A program made the translations under genes and the position numbers. DNA of 64,000 bases from Oceaniglobus trochenteri (GTDB lineage Bacteria > Pseudomonadota > Alphaproteobacteria > Rhodobacterales > Rhodobacteraceae), in assembly GCF_020529025.1 (NCBI RefSeq), contig NZ_JACNMM010000004.1, forward strand, positions 124,001 through 188,000. The letters run 5' to 3'. A model generated the notes under the pieces. The model worked only from the letters and a program-made list of their open reading frames with translations, searched no databases and was not told the origin of the DNA. This document shows, piece by piece, positions 8,257-18,476 of this stretch; position 1 is the stretch's first letter, and each line of letters opens with the position of its first letter.

Positions 8257-9596
8257 GCCGTAAACTGTTTGGAACCGACGGGGTGCGCGGCACGGCCAAC
8301 ACCCACCCGATGACCGCCGATCTGGCGCTGCGCCTCGGGGCCGCGGCGGGGCGCTATTTCCGCCAGCACGAAAAGGGCGTGCACCGCGTGGTGATCGGCA
8401 AGGACACGCGCCTGTCGGGCTACATGTTCGAAAACGCGCTGACCGCCGGGTTCACCTCGACCGGCATGAACGTGTTTCTTCTTGGCCCGGTGCCGACTCC
8501 GGCGGTGGGCATGCTGACCACCTCGATGCGGGCCGATGTGGGGGTTATGATCTCCGCGAGCCACAACCCCGCCGCCGACAACGGGATCAAGTTCTTCGGG
8601 CCCGACGGCTTCAAGCTGAGCGATGAGGCCGAGGCCGAGATCGAGGCGCTGGTCGAACAGGGCGTGCAGCCCGCCAAGGCCGGCAACATCGGGCGCGCCA
8701 AGCGGATCGACGACGGCCGCTTTCGCTATAACGAACGGGTCAAGGCGACGCTGCCCCACGGCATGCGGCTGGACGGCATCAAGGTGGTGATCGACTGTGC
8801 CAATGGCGCCGCCTACAAGACCGCCCCCGAGGTTCTGTGGGAACTGGGCGCCGATGTGATCCCGGTGGGGGTGGCGCCGAACGGTCACAACATCAACCAG
8901 GGCTGCGGGTCGACCAACGTGAACGCCGCCGCCGAAACCGTGGTGGCCCATGGCGCCGATGTGGGCATCTGCCTGGATGGCGATGCCGACCGGGTGATGA
9001 TCCTGGACGAGAACGGGCAGGTGGCCGACGGCGATCAGATCATGGCGCTATTCGCGTCACGCTGGGCGCGGCAAGACCGCCTTTCCGGGCGCACCCTCGT
9101 GGCCACGGTGATGAGCAACCTGGGGCTTGAGCGTTACCTCACCGGTCAGCGGATCGAACTGCACCGCACCGGCGTGGGCGACCGTTACGTGGTCGAGGCG
9201 ATGCGCAGTGAGGGGTTCAACCTGGGCGGCGAACAGTCGGGCCATATCGTGATGACCGACTATGCCACCACGGGCGACGGTCTGCTGGCGGGGCTGCAAT
9301 TCCTGGCCGCGATGAAACAGACGGGGCAGGCGGCTTCGTCGCTGATGCGGGTCTTCGAACCGGTGCCGCAATTGTTGCGCAACGTGCGCTATGGCACCGG
9401 GCAGCGCCCGCTTGAGGCGGCAAGCGTGAAGGCCGCCATCGCCAGCGCCGAGGCCGAACTGGCCGGGGACGGGCGGCTTCTGATCCGCAAGTCGGGAACC
9501 GAGCCGCTGATCCGCGTCATGGCCGAATGCGAGGACGAGGCAAAGCTGGAACGCATCGTCAGCGGTATCATCGCCGAGGTGAAAGCCGTCGTGTGA
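8253..9596 (+). CDS. glmM: Phosphoglucosamine mutase
   Basis: Interconverts glucosamine-6-phosphate and glucosamine-1-phosphate on the path to UDP-GlcNAc. The 447-residue length is standard. The active-site Ser is S103 in [16 protein letters not shown]; the Mg2+ loop DGDADRVM, the sugar-binding GGEQSGH and the phosphate-binding [12 protein letters not shown] near the C-terminus are all present. The start has AGGAGG upstream and overlaps the folP stop. The other two enzymes of the pathway, GlmS and GlmU, are encoded together at 55123-58292. Confidence 0.96.
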   Translation: MSRKLFGTDGVRGTANTHPMTADLALRLGAAAGRYFRQHEKGVHRVVIGKDTRLSGYMFENALTAGFTSTGMNVFLLGPVPTPAVGMLTTSMRADVGVMISASHNPAADNGIKFFGPDGFKLSDEAEAEIEALVEQGVQPAKAGNIGRAKRIDDGRFRYNERVKATLPHGMRLDGIKVVIDCANGAAYKTAPEVLWELGADVIPVGVAPNGHNINQGCGSTNVNAAAETVVAHGADVGICLDGDADRVMILDENGQVADGDQIMALFASRWARQDRLSGRTLVATVMSNLGLERYLTGQRIELHRTGVGDRYVVEAMRSEGFNLGGEQSGHIVMTDYATTGDGLLAGLQFLAAMKQTGQAASSLMRVFEPVPQLLRNVRYGTGQRPLEAASVKAAIASAEAELAGDGRLLIRKSGTEPLIRVMAECEDEAKLERIVSGIIAEVKAVV

Positions 9597-9617
9597 TTGT
9601 CTGAAAATGTAAAGAAC

Positions 9618-9648
9618 CGGCGCCGATTACCCTATGGTATCGGCGCCG
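9618..9648. terminator. Bidirectional terminator-like hairpin
   Basis: CGGCGCCGATTACC (9618-9631) pairs with GGTATCGGCGCCG (9636-9648) with one bulged T, loop CTAT. It separates glmM from the convergent EamA transporter gene; GATTTT follows on the plus strand. Confidence 0.7.
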
Positions 9649-9652
9649 AATG

Positions 9653-10597
9653 TCAGATTTTCAGAATCCGCTTCAGGCTGGCCCACTGGCTGACCGCCAG
9701 CCCGACAAGGATCAGAAGCAGTGCCGCGAAAAAGCGCAGGGGCAGGGCCTCGGACAATATCCAGGCGCCGAAGGCCATGGACCACAGCGGCACCTGATAA
9801 TTCACCAGCGTCATGAAGACCGACCCGGCGGTGCGGATCACCTGTACCCGCAGCACTGCCGCCATGGCGGTGGGCACCAGCCCCAGCAGCACGATCGCCC
9901 AGCCCGAAACGCCGGGTTGCCAGACCGGGACACCCTCGGTCAGCAGCATCAGCGGCACCAGCACGACCGAGCCCACGATCAGCGAGATCGCCGATAGCGC
10001 CACCGGATCGACCGGCGGACAGCGCCGCGTCAGAACTGAGGCCACGGCATAGCAGATCGCCGCCGCGATACAGGCCGCCTGGGCCAGCGATTCCCGCGCG
10101 CCGACACCCAGCCCCTGCAATCCCGGCCCCATCAGCACAAGTGCCCCGACAAACCCCAGGACCACGCCCAGCAGTTTGCGCAGGTTCAGCCTTTCGTCGG
10201 AAAAGACATGGGCCAGCGGCAGAACGAAAAGCGGCAGCGCGGCCATGGAAAGCCCCGCAAAGGCCGAGGGCACATATTGCTGACCCCAGCTCAGCAACAG
10301 GAAGGGCACCGCCGAGGACAAGAGCCCGATGGGCAGGGCAATGCGCCAGACCGCCGGATCACGGGGAAAGCGCCGCCCCAGCACCAGCGCCAAAAGGGTC
10401 AGCGCCACGGCGCCCAGCCCGGTGCGTGCCGTGGCCACCGTGATCGGGCCGTAACCGCGCAGCGCCAGCGACACCACCATGAAGGTGCCGCCCCAGATCA
10501 CCCCCAGAAGGATCACCGTCAGCCAGTTGCCGGGGGTGGGTTCCGTCGCGCTGGCGGGCGCCTCTCCGCGCAGCGATGTCACCTGTAGCGGTCTCAT
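9653..10597 (-). CDS. EamA/DMT-family transporter
   Basis: A 314-residue inner-membrane protein with ten predicted spans arranged as two EamA repeats (about 25-150 and 165-305). Typical elements are the IWGGTFMVVSLAL start of the first repeat and AFGAWILSEALPLRFFAALLLILVG near the end. The drug/metabolite transporter superfamily includes exporters of amino acids, nucleotides and drugs; the substrate cannot be told from sequence. It lies upstream of nothing on its strand and is separated from ilvC by a strong terminator, so it is probably a single transcription unit. Confidence 0.88.
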   Translation of the reverse strand: MRPLQVTSLRGEAPASATEPTPGNWLTVILLGVIWGGTFMVVSLALRGYGPITVATARTGLGAVALTLLALVLGRRFPRDPAVWRIALPIGLLSSAVPFLLLSWGQQYVPSAFAGLSMAALPLFVLPLAHVFSDERLNLRKLLGVVLGFVGALVLMGPGLQGLGVGARESLAQAACIAAAICYAVASVLTRRCPPVDPVALSAISLIVGSVVLVPLMLLTEGVPVWQPGVSGWAIVLLGLVPTAMAAVLRVQVIRTAGSVFMTLVNYQVPLWSMAFGAWILSEALPLRFFAALLLILVGLAVSQWASLKRILKI

Positions 10598-10618
10598 GTC
10601 GGCCCTTCCTCAACATGC

Positions 10619-10647
10619 AAAGGCACCGCCGGAGGGGCGGTGCCTTT
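10619..10647 (-). terminator. Rho-independent terminator of ilvC
   Basis: A perfect 12-bp stem (AAAGGCACCGCC with GGCGGTGCCTTT) around a 5-base loop, 24 bases downstream of the ilvC stop codon on the minus strand. The TTT belongs to the stem end. Confidence 0.8.
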
Positions 10648-10671
10648 CGTTTCACGGGTTGCGGGAAAAGA

Positions 10672-12737
<2,066 letters not shown>

Positions 12738-12805
12738 GGGCCAAGATAGGCTTTGCCAAGCCCGCGCCGGGGCGCTACCCCATGAGGAAAAGAAGGAGAT
12801 ACGCC

Positions 12806-13933
12806 ATGACCGCCCTGTTACCTGATGTCGATCCCGATGGCCTGCTTGAATATTCCGTGGTCTTCACCGACCGGTCGCTGAACCACATGAGCGGCGCGTT
12901 CCAGGGGGTGATGCGCGATATCTCGGGCCTTCTGCGCGAGGTGTACAATGCCGACGCGGTAGCGCTGATTCCCGGTGGCGGCACCTATGCGATGGAGGCC
13001 GTGGCCCGCCAGCTGGCCACCGACGCCCGGGTGATGGTGATCCGCAACGGCTGGTTCTCGTACCGCTGGACCCAGATCTTCGAGGCCGGCGTGAACGTGG
13101 CGGAGGAAACCGTCATGATGGCGCGCCGCACCGGCAACGCCCCCGACGCCCCCTTCGCCCCCGCCCCGATTGACGAGGTCGTGGCCAAGATTCGCGATAC
13201 CCGCCCCGAAGTGGTTTTCGCGCCCCATGTCGAAACAAGCTCGGGGATGATCCTGCCCGACGATTATCTCAAGCAGGTGGCGGATGCGGTGCATGAGGTC
13301 GGCGGGCTGTTCGTGCTGGATTGCATCGCTTCGGGCTGCATCTGGGTCGACATGAAGGCGACGGGCGTCGACGTTCTGATATCGGCGCCGCAAAAGGGCT
13401 GGTCGGCCTCGCCCTCGGCCGGTTGCGTCATGCTGAGCGAGGCGGCCATCGAACGGGTGAAGGCGCGCAAGTCCACCTCGTTTGCGGCCGACCTGGGCAA
13501 ATGGCTGTCGATCATGGAGGCCTATGAGAACGGCGGCCATGCCTATCACGCCACCATGCCCACCGATGCGCTGAAGGGGTTCCGCGATGCGATGCAGGAA
13601 ACCCGCGAACTGGGCTTTGCCAAGCTGGCCGAGGCGCAGTGGGAACAGGGCCGCGCGGTGCGTGCCGCCTTGGCACAACGGGGTGTGAAATCGGTCGCGG
13701 CCGAAGGTTTCGGCGCTCCGGGGGTCGTGGTCGCCTATACCGACCGCGACGATGTGCAGAACGGCAAGGCCTTCGCTGCCCTTGGCATGCAGATCGCCGC
13801 CGGCGTGCCGCTTCAGGTGGGCGAGGGGCCGGATTACAAGACCTTCCGCCTTGGCCTGTTCGGGCTGGACAAGCTGCGCGATGTTCCAGCCAGCGTGGAA
13901 CGGCTGGAAAAGGCGCTGGATCAGGTGTTCTGA
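12806..13933 (+). CDS. Class V PLP-dependent aminotransferase (alanine-glyoxylate/serine-glyoxylate type)
   Basis: A fold-type I PLP enzyme of 375 residues. The PLP-binding Lys is K197 in SAPQKGWSASPSAG, the ring-pairing Asp is D172 in LFVLDCIASG, and the phosphate loop PGGGTYAMEA is at about 56-65. It most resembles the alanine-glyoxylate / serine-pyruvate aminotransferase group, which transfers amino groups between small amino acids and glyoxylate or pyruvate; exact substrates are not readable. The start at 12806 has AAGGAG eight bases upstream; an ATG 24 bases earlier lacks that. The last 13 bp overlap the opposite-strand UbiH-like gene. Confidence 0.85.
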   Translation: MTALLPDVDPDGLLEYSVVFTDRSLNHMSGAFQGVMRDISGLLREVYNADAVALIPGGGTYAMEAVARQLATDARVMVIRNGWFSYRWTQIFEAGVNVAEETVMMARRTGNAPDAPFAPAPIDEVVAKIRDTRPEVVFAPHVETSSGMILPDDYLKQVADAVHEVGGLFVLDCIASGCIWVDMKATGVDVLISAPQKGWSASPSAGCVMLSEAAIERVKARKSTSFAADLGKWLSIMEAYENGGHAYHATMPTDALKGFRDAMQETRELGFAKLAEAQWEQGRAVRAALAQRGVKSVAAEGFGAPGVVVAYTDRDDVQNGKAFAALGMQIAAGVPLQVGEGPDYKTFRLGLFGLDKLRDVPASVERLEKALDQVF

Positions 13934-15120
13934 GCCGGCCCCATTCCGGCGCGCATCACGCCGCGCCGGAGCGGGGCCAGATCATGCACCCCCCGCAACC
14001 CCGCAAGGCGCAGGGATTGCACCGCTGCCATGTCCGATTGGCAGACCCGGTTGAACAGGTCGATGACCCGCGCGCGCCCGGCAATGTCGCGCGCGCGGCT
14101 CGCCTCATAGCGGGCCAGTCCGTCGGGCGCGCCGGGATCATCCGACAGCGCCGCGATCAGCGCCCCGACATCATGCAGCGAGGTGTTCAGCCCCTGCGCC
14201 CCGATGGGTGGCAGCACATGGGCCGCCTCGGCCACCAGGGCGGTGCGCTTGCCGGTCAGCGCATCGGCGGTGCGGGTCACCACCGGCCAAAGCCGCCGGG
14301 GGCTGACGGGGTGCATCGCTCCCAGAACCCCGCAGGAGCGCAGGGTCATTTCCTGCGCGAAGGCGGCATCTTCCATCCCGGCCAGGGCATGGGCGCGCGC
14401 GCCATCGTTCATCCAGACAATGGCCGAGGCGGGCGAACCCTCGTGGTCGGGCAGGGGAACGGTGGTGAAGGCCCCGCCCGAGTTGTAGATTTCGGTCGAA
14501 ACCTCGTCATGGGGCAGGCTGTGACAGGCAACCAGCGCCAGCGCCTTCTGCCCATATCGGCGCACCTGCGCCCCGATCCCCGCCGCGCGGGCCACCGGCG
14601 AATTGCGCCCGTCGGCGCCGATCACCAGCCGCGCCTCTATCCGGCTGCCGTCGCTGAGGGTGACGCGCACCCCGGCATCCCGGCGCAGCATGTCGGCAAA
14701 ACCCACGCCCAGGCGCAAATCAATTCCGGGTGTCGTGGCGATGTGATCGCTCAGCACGGCCCGGCAGCGCCAGTTGGCCAGGTTCCAGCCGAAATTTTCG
14801 GCGTTCAGATCCCGGGGGTCGAACTGGCGCCGCCCACGTTCCTGCGGCGGCCAGCCCCAGGTGTCGATCACCCGCAGCGCCCGCAGGGGGGTGGCATGCG
14901 GCGCGAGGGTGTTCCACAGGCCCAGCCTTTCGAACAATTCGCGCGAGGGCTGCAGGAAGGCGGTCGATCGCAGGTCCGATCCTTCCGCCTCGGCCGTCTG
15001 CGCCGGGGGCGAAGGATCGACGATGACAACGCGATATCCCTGCGCTGACAGTGCCGCTGCGGCGACCAGGCCGGCAATGCCGGCGCCGGAAATCAGGATG
15101 TCTGTCTGCTCTCTCATCAT
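13921..15120 (-). CDS. UbiH/UbiF-family FAD-dependent monooxygenase
   Basis: A 399-residue flavoprotein hydroxylase of the ubiquinone-biosynthesis group. It shows the N-terminal FAD motif GAGIAG in ILISGAGIAGLVAAAAL, the second FAD motif GADGRNSPVARAAGI and the late motif AAHVLPPIGAQGLNTSLHD, the UbiH signature region. These enzymes hydroxylate the quinone ring; which position is attacked cannot be assigned here. Other respiratory genes (ctaD, nuo) are in the same window but not adjacent. A second ATG three bases later is equally possible as start. It converges with the aminotransferase gene with a 13-bp overlap. Confidence 0.88.
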   Translation of the reverse strand: MMREQTDILISGAGIAGLVAAAALSAQGYRVVIVDPSPPAQTAEAEGSDLRSTAFLQPSRELFERLGLWNTLAPHATPLRALRVIDTWGWPPQERGRRQFDPRDLNAENFGWNLANWRCRAVLSDHIATTPGIDLRLGVGFADMLRRDAGVRVTLSDGSRIEARLVIGADGRNSPVARAAGIGAQVRRYGQKALALVACHSLPHDEVSTEIYNSGGAFTTVPLPDHEGSPASAIVWMNDGARAHALAGMEDAAFAQEMTLRSCGVLGAMHPVSPRRLWPVVTRTADALTGKRTALVAEAAHVLPPIGAQGLNTSLHDVGALIAALSDDPGAPDGLARYEASRARDIAGRARVIDLFNRVCQSDMAAVQSLRLAGLRGVHDLAPLRRGVMRAGMGPAQNT

Positions 15121-15158
15121 GCCGGCATACCTGCGCCTTTTGGCGCCTTTGGCAAGGC

Positions 15159-15806
15159 TCAGGCGCCCAGGTGCGACAGAAAGTCGGACAGGTTGTCAGT
15201 GTGGAAATGGATATGCGCCCCCTCGCCGCGCACCGGCCCGACATGAACCGTGCGCAGCCCCATGGCATGGGGTTCCAGAAGGTTGCGGGGGTCGTCCTCG
15301 AACATCGCGGCACTTGGCCCGTGCAATCCGTCGGCGGCAAAGACCGTGTCAAAGGCCGCGCGTTCGGGCTTGGGAAGGAAATTCGCGTGCTCCACCCCGT
15401 AGATCGCATCGAACAGCCCCGAGAGACCCCGTGCGTCGATCACCCGTTCGGCATAGGGTGCGCTGCCGTTGGTATAGATGATCCGGCGGCCGGGCAGGGC
15501 GGCGATGCGCGCAGCCAGAAGCGGATCGGGCGTCAGGCTGTCCATCGAGATGTCGTGCACCTCGGCCAGGTAAGAGGCCGGATCGACATCGTGTTCGCGC
15601 ATCAGGCCCGCCAGGGTAGTGCCGTAATGTGCCCAGTAATGGCGGCGCAGATGGTCGGCCTCGGGCCGGTCGACGCCCAGGGTCTGCATCACCCAGGTGG
15701 TCATGCGGGTTTCGATCAGCGCGAAAAGGCGCGCTTCGGGCGGGTAAAGCGTGTGATCCAGGTCGAAGACCCAGGTGGTGACATGAGAGAAGGCATCGCG
15801 GTGCAT
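15159..15806 (-). CDS. HAD-superfamily pyrimidine 5'-nucleotidase-like hydrolase
   Basis: A 215-residue HAD phosphatase of the yeast SDT1/PHM8-like group. Motif I is FDLDHTLYPP (the characteristic DLDHTLY), motif II is IIYTNGS, motif III is the Lys in FLPKPERAAF and motif IV is MFEDDPRNL. Members remove phosphate from pyrimidine monophosphates or related small substrates. Cytoplasmic, with no signal peptide. It is 38 bp upstream of the UbiH-like gene on the same strand and may share its transcript. It is divergent from the GntR regulator, whose promoter lies in the 100-bp gap. Confidence 0.87.
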   Translation of the reverse strand: MHRDAFSHVTTWVFDLDHTLYPPEARLFALIETRMTTWVMQTLGVDRPEADHLRRHYWAHYGTTLAGLMREHDVDPASYLAEVHDISMDSLTPDPLLAARIAALPGRRIIYTNGSAPYAERVIDARGLSGLFDAIYGVEHANFLPKPERAAFDTVFAADGLHGPSAAMFEDDPRNLLEPHAMGLRTVHVGPVRGEGAHIHFHTDNLSDFLSHLGA

Positions 15807-15851
15807 GGGGGCTGCCTACTCTGGCTTGGGGCCGCTTTGCAATGGTGCGCC

Positions 15852-15881
15852 TTGTACTTGCCGGGCGCGGGCGGCTAGGAT
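15852..15881 (+). promoter_or_regulatory. Possible promoter of the GntR gene
   Basis: TTGTAC (15852-15857) and TAGGAT (15876-15881) with an 18-bp spacer, 26 bp before the start codon. Confidence 0.35.
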
Positions 15882-15906
15882 CGCGCATAAACGGGATGAG
15901 GCGCAG

Positions 15907-16557
15907 ATGGCAGAACACCGCAACGGGCACAGGGACGCCTATCAGTTGATCCTGGATGCGATCGACGTCGGCACCTACCGCCCCGGCGACCGCCTGGTCG
16001 AAAGCGAGCTGGCCGAAAGGTTCGGCGTGTCGCGCACGCCGATCCGCGAGGCGTTGCAGCGGCTTGAAACCCAGTCGATGCTGACGCGCGACGGCCGGTC
16101 GCTGATCGTGGCCTCGCTGGATCACAACCAACTGGCCGAGCTGTACGTGGTGCGCACCGAGCTTGAGGGCCTGGCCGCGCAACTGGCCGCGCGCCACGCC
16201 ACCGAGGAAGAGGTGCGGGTTCTGCGCGCCATGGTCGAGGAAGACCGCGCGCTTTTGGGCGATCCGGCGGCGATGGCCCGCGCGAACCGGCGCTTTCACA
16301 AGCAGATCCACCTGGCCTCTCACAACCGGTATCTGGTGCAGCAGCTTGATCTTGTTCATCGCTTCATGGCCCTTCTGGCAACCACCTCGCTTGCCGTCGA
16401 GGGGCGGGGCGAGAAGGCGCTGAGCGAACATGCCCTGATCGTCGCAGCCATCGAGGCGGGCGATGGCGATGCGGCGCGCAGCGCGCTGAAGGCGCATATC
16501 TCGAACGCCTTCGAGACGCGGCTGAAGGTTGTCGCGGTCACGTCTGACCATCGCTGA
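15907..16557 (+). CDS. GntR-family regulator, FadR/FCD type
   Basis: A 216-residue regulator. The winged helix-turn-helix is at about 10-75, with the GntR signature YRPGDRLVESELAERFGVSRTPIREALQRLE in overlapping pieces: RPGDRLVESELAERF then SRTPIREAL. The C-terminal all-helical FCD domain (about 85-205) carries the metal/ligand residues expected for the fold, including HKQIHLASHN and SEHALIVAAIEAGD. FCD regulators usually sense organic acids or sugar acids; the ligand is unknown. The start at 15907 follows GAGGCG; the frame is open upstream to within the neighbouring gene. The last 20 bp overlap the opposite-strand glycosyltransferase gene. Confidence 0.92.
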   Translation: MAEHRNGHRDAYQLILDAIDVGTYRPGDRLVESELAERFGVSRTPIREALQRLETQSMLTRDGRSLIVASLDHNQLAELYVVRTELEGLAAQLAARHATEEEVRVLRAMVEEDRALLGDPAAMARANRRFHKQIHLASHNRYLVQQLDLVHRFMALLATTSLAVEGRGEKALSEHALIVAAIEAGDGDAARSALKAHISNAFETRLKVVAVTSDHR

Positions 16558-18427
16558 GATGCCCGTGGCTTGTCTTGTCCCAGAAGAAGGGGCGGGTCAC
16601 GATCTCGAAGGCGGCCTTGATCACGGCCGCGGTGGCCAGCAGGTGATAAAGCGATAATGTGGGCGCCCAGAGCGCCAGCCACCTGTCCCCGCGCAGCCGG
16701 GCGCCCAGCATCCAGATGCCCCAGTGAATCATTGCCACGGTGCCAAGCGTGGCGGTCAGGAGGGTGCCGCCCACCCCCTCCATCGCCCCGGCCCAGGGGT
16801 GGGGCAGGCCGAGGGGCAGAAGGGCGAAGGCCCAGAGCAATGGAGCCGTGAAAACGCCAAGAAGGCTGCCCAGGAACAGGATCTGCACCCCCCAGAACCG
16901 ACGCGCGCCAAGGTCGCGCCACAGCCGTGCGGGCCGTCGCATGTGCACGAAATAGGTCATCGCATAGCCCTTGAGCCAGCGTGAGCGTTGCCGCACCCAG
17001 GGCCAGGGGCGGCAGTTCGCCTCTTCCATGGTGCTGCTGTCCAGCAGATCGGTGCGATAGCCGCGCCTTGCCAGCCGCAGGCCCAGGTCGGCGTCCTCGG
17101 TCACGTTGTGCGCGTCCCATCCGCCCAGGGCCATGAGGGCGGATTTGCGAAAGAACAGCGTGGTGCCGCCCAGTGGCAGCACCAACCCCAGCCGAGCGAG
17201 GCCCGGCAACATCACCCGGAACCAGGTTGCATATTCGACGGTAAAGCAGCGCGCCATCCAGTTGGTGCGAGGGTTATAGTAATCGAGCCGTCCTTGCAGG
17301 CAGGCCACCTGGGGCGGCGCGGTCTGGAATTGCCGGACAACGGCCCGGATCTGTCCGGGGTCGGGGGCATCTTCGGCGTCGTAGACCCCGACGATATGGC
17401 CATTGCAGAAATCTAGCGCATAGTTCAGCGCCCGGGGCTTGGTCTGGACATTGCCGCGCGGCACGGTGATGCAGCGCATATGTGGGGGCAGTGCGCAGGC
17501 GGCGAGGGTGGCCCGGGTGACGGTATCGTCCTCTTCCACCACGAGAAGGATTTCGAGTTGTTCGCGCGGGTAATCCAACCGCGCCAGCCTTTGCACAAGG
17601 CGTTCGGCGATGTGTCTTTCGCGAAACAGCGGCACGAGGATGGAGACGGGCACCACACGCAGCGTGCCTTCGGGCACGGGCGCGCGTTTGCCGCCGGGCC
17701 AGCGTTGCGCGGCAAGGAGAAGCGCGAAGCCGGTGTTCAGGACCAGCACGAACAGCGCGAGCCATGTCAGCGCGGAGACAAGTGCCGCGCCCGCCAGCAA
17801 CGCCGCCAGCGCCAGCGCCAGCGCAAGGGACAGGCCCCCGCCAACCAGCATCCGGCCCGACAGCGACCGGCAGCTTTCGCCACCTGCGACACGAACTTCG
17901 GCGGCGCCGGCGATTTTGCGCGCGCGCTGTGCCGTCAGGGCGGCGTGAAGATCGGCCTTGGTGGACAACACCATGGAAACACTGCCGAATGTCTGTTCCA
18001 ACAGCGGGCGGACAAGGTGAAAGCGGTCGGGTTCGCAGGTGGCAACAAAGGTCAGCGCCCCGGCCCGTTGAAGGGGCAACACACCATGGGCCGCGCAGAC
18101 CTGTGCGCCCAGACGGTCGGTCAGGGTAACATCGGGGACAAGGCGCTGTGGATCGACGCGCCGGGTGGCGAACTGTTCGGCCAGGGCATCGAACAGCGCC
18201 GCATCGTCAAGGGCGCCAAGGCTGGTGAGGATTTGCCCGATGGGGGCGGCCGATTTCGCCTGGTGGGCCAGCGCCAGGCGCAGATCGTCCGGCCCGATGC
18301 GCCCCGCCCCAAGCAGAAGCGCGCCCAGCCGCCCGCCGCGCGGCGGCGCGACCGCAGGGGCGGTATCATCTGGGTCGGAAAGGTAAAGCGGGCGAAACCC
18401 CATCACGCGGTCCAGAACAGGAAACAA
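16538..18427 (-). CDS. Glycosyltransferase family 2 with N-terminal MshEN c-di-GMP-binding domain
   Basis: A 629-residue membrane protein joining a regulatory and a catalytic part. Residues 33-56 and 62-85 form the two 24-residue MshEN motifs (RLGALLLGAGRIG..LAHQ and PIGQILTSLGALD..LAEQ) with the canonical 5-residue spacer; this arrangement binds c-di-GMP in MshE. Two spans follow at about 193-240. The GT2 domain (about 260-490) has EEDD at 299-301, DAED (350-353), TED (443-445) and QRSRW (480-484), the residues of processive sugar polymerases. More spans end the protein. Predicted role: c-di-GMP-controlled exopolysaccharide synthesis. A perfect CtrA box lies just upstream. E. coli NfrB has the same two domains in opposite order. 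Confidence 0.88.
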   Translation of the reverse strand: MFPVLDRVMGFRPLYLSDPDDTAPAVAPPRGGRLGALLLGAGRIGPDDLRLALAHQAKSAAPIGQILTSLGALDDAALFDALAEQFATRRVDPQRLVPDVTLTDRLGAQVCAAHGVLPLQRAGALTFVATCEPDRFHLVRPLLEQTFGSVSMVLSTKADLHAALTAQRARKIAGAAEVRVAGGESCRSLSGRMLVGGGLSLALALALAALLAGAALVSALTWLALFVLVLNTGFALLLAAQRWPGGKRAPVPEGTLRVVPVSILVPLFRERHIAERLVQRLARLDYPREQLEILLVVEEDDTVTRATLAACALPPHMRCITVPRGNVQTKPRALNYALDFCNGHIVGVYDAEDAPDPGQIRAVVRQFQTAPPQVACLQGRLDYYNPRTNWMARCFTVEYATWFRVMLPGLARLGLVLPLGGTTLFFRKSALMALGGWDAHNVTEDADLGLRLARRGYRTDLLDSSTMEEANCRPWPWVRQRSRWLKGYAMTYFVHMRRPARLWRDLGARRFWGVQILFLGSLLGVFTAPLLWAFALLPLGLPHPWAGAMEGVGGTLLTATLGTVAMIHWGIWMLGARLRGDRWLALWAPTLSLYHLLATAAVIKAAFEIVTRPFFWDKTSHGHLSDGQT

Positions 18428-18451
18428 CGCCCCCGTTCTGGACCAAAGAGG

Positions 18452-18466
18452 TTAATCGGCCATTAA
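18452..18466 (-). promoter_or_regulatory. CtrA-binding box
   Basis: TTAA-N7-TTAA, a perfect match to the consensus of the cell-cycle regulator CtrA, centred 32 bp upstream of the glycosyltransferase start codon in the 49-bp gap after carA. It is the only TTAA-N7-TTAA seen in the window, and TTAA is rare in this GC-rich DNA. Confidence 0.65.
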
Positions 18467-18476
18467 TCCCGCCAGG

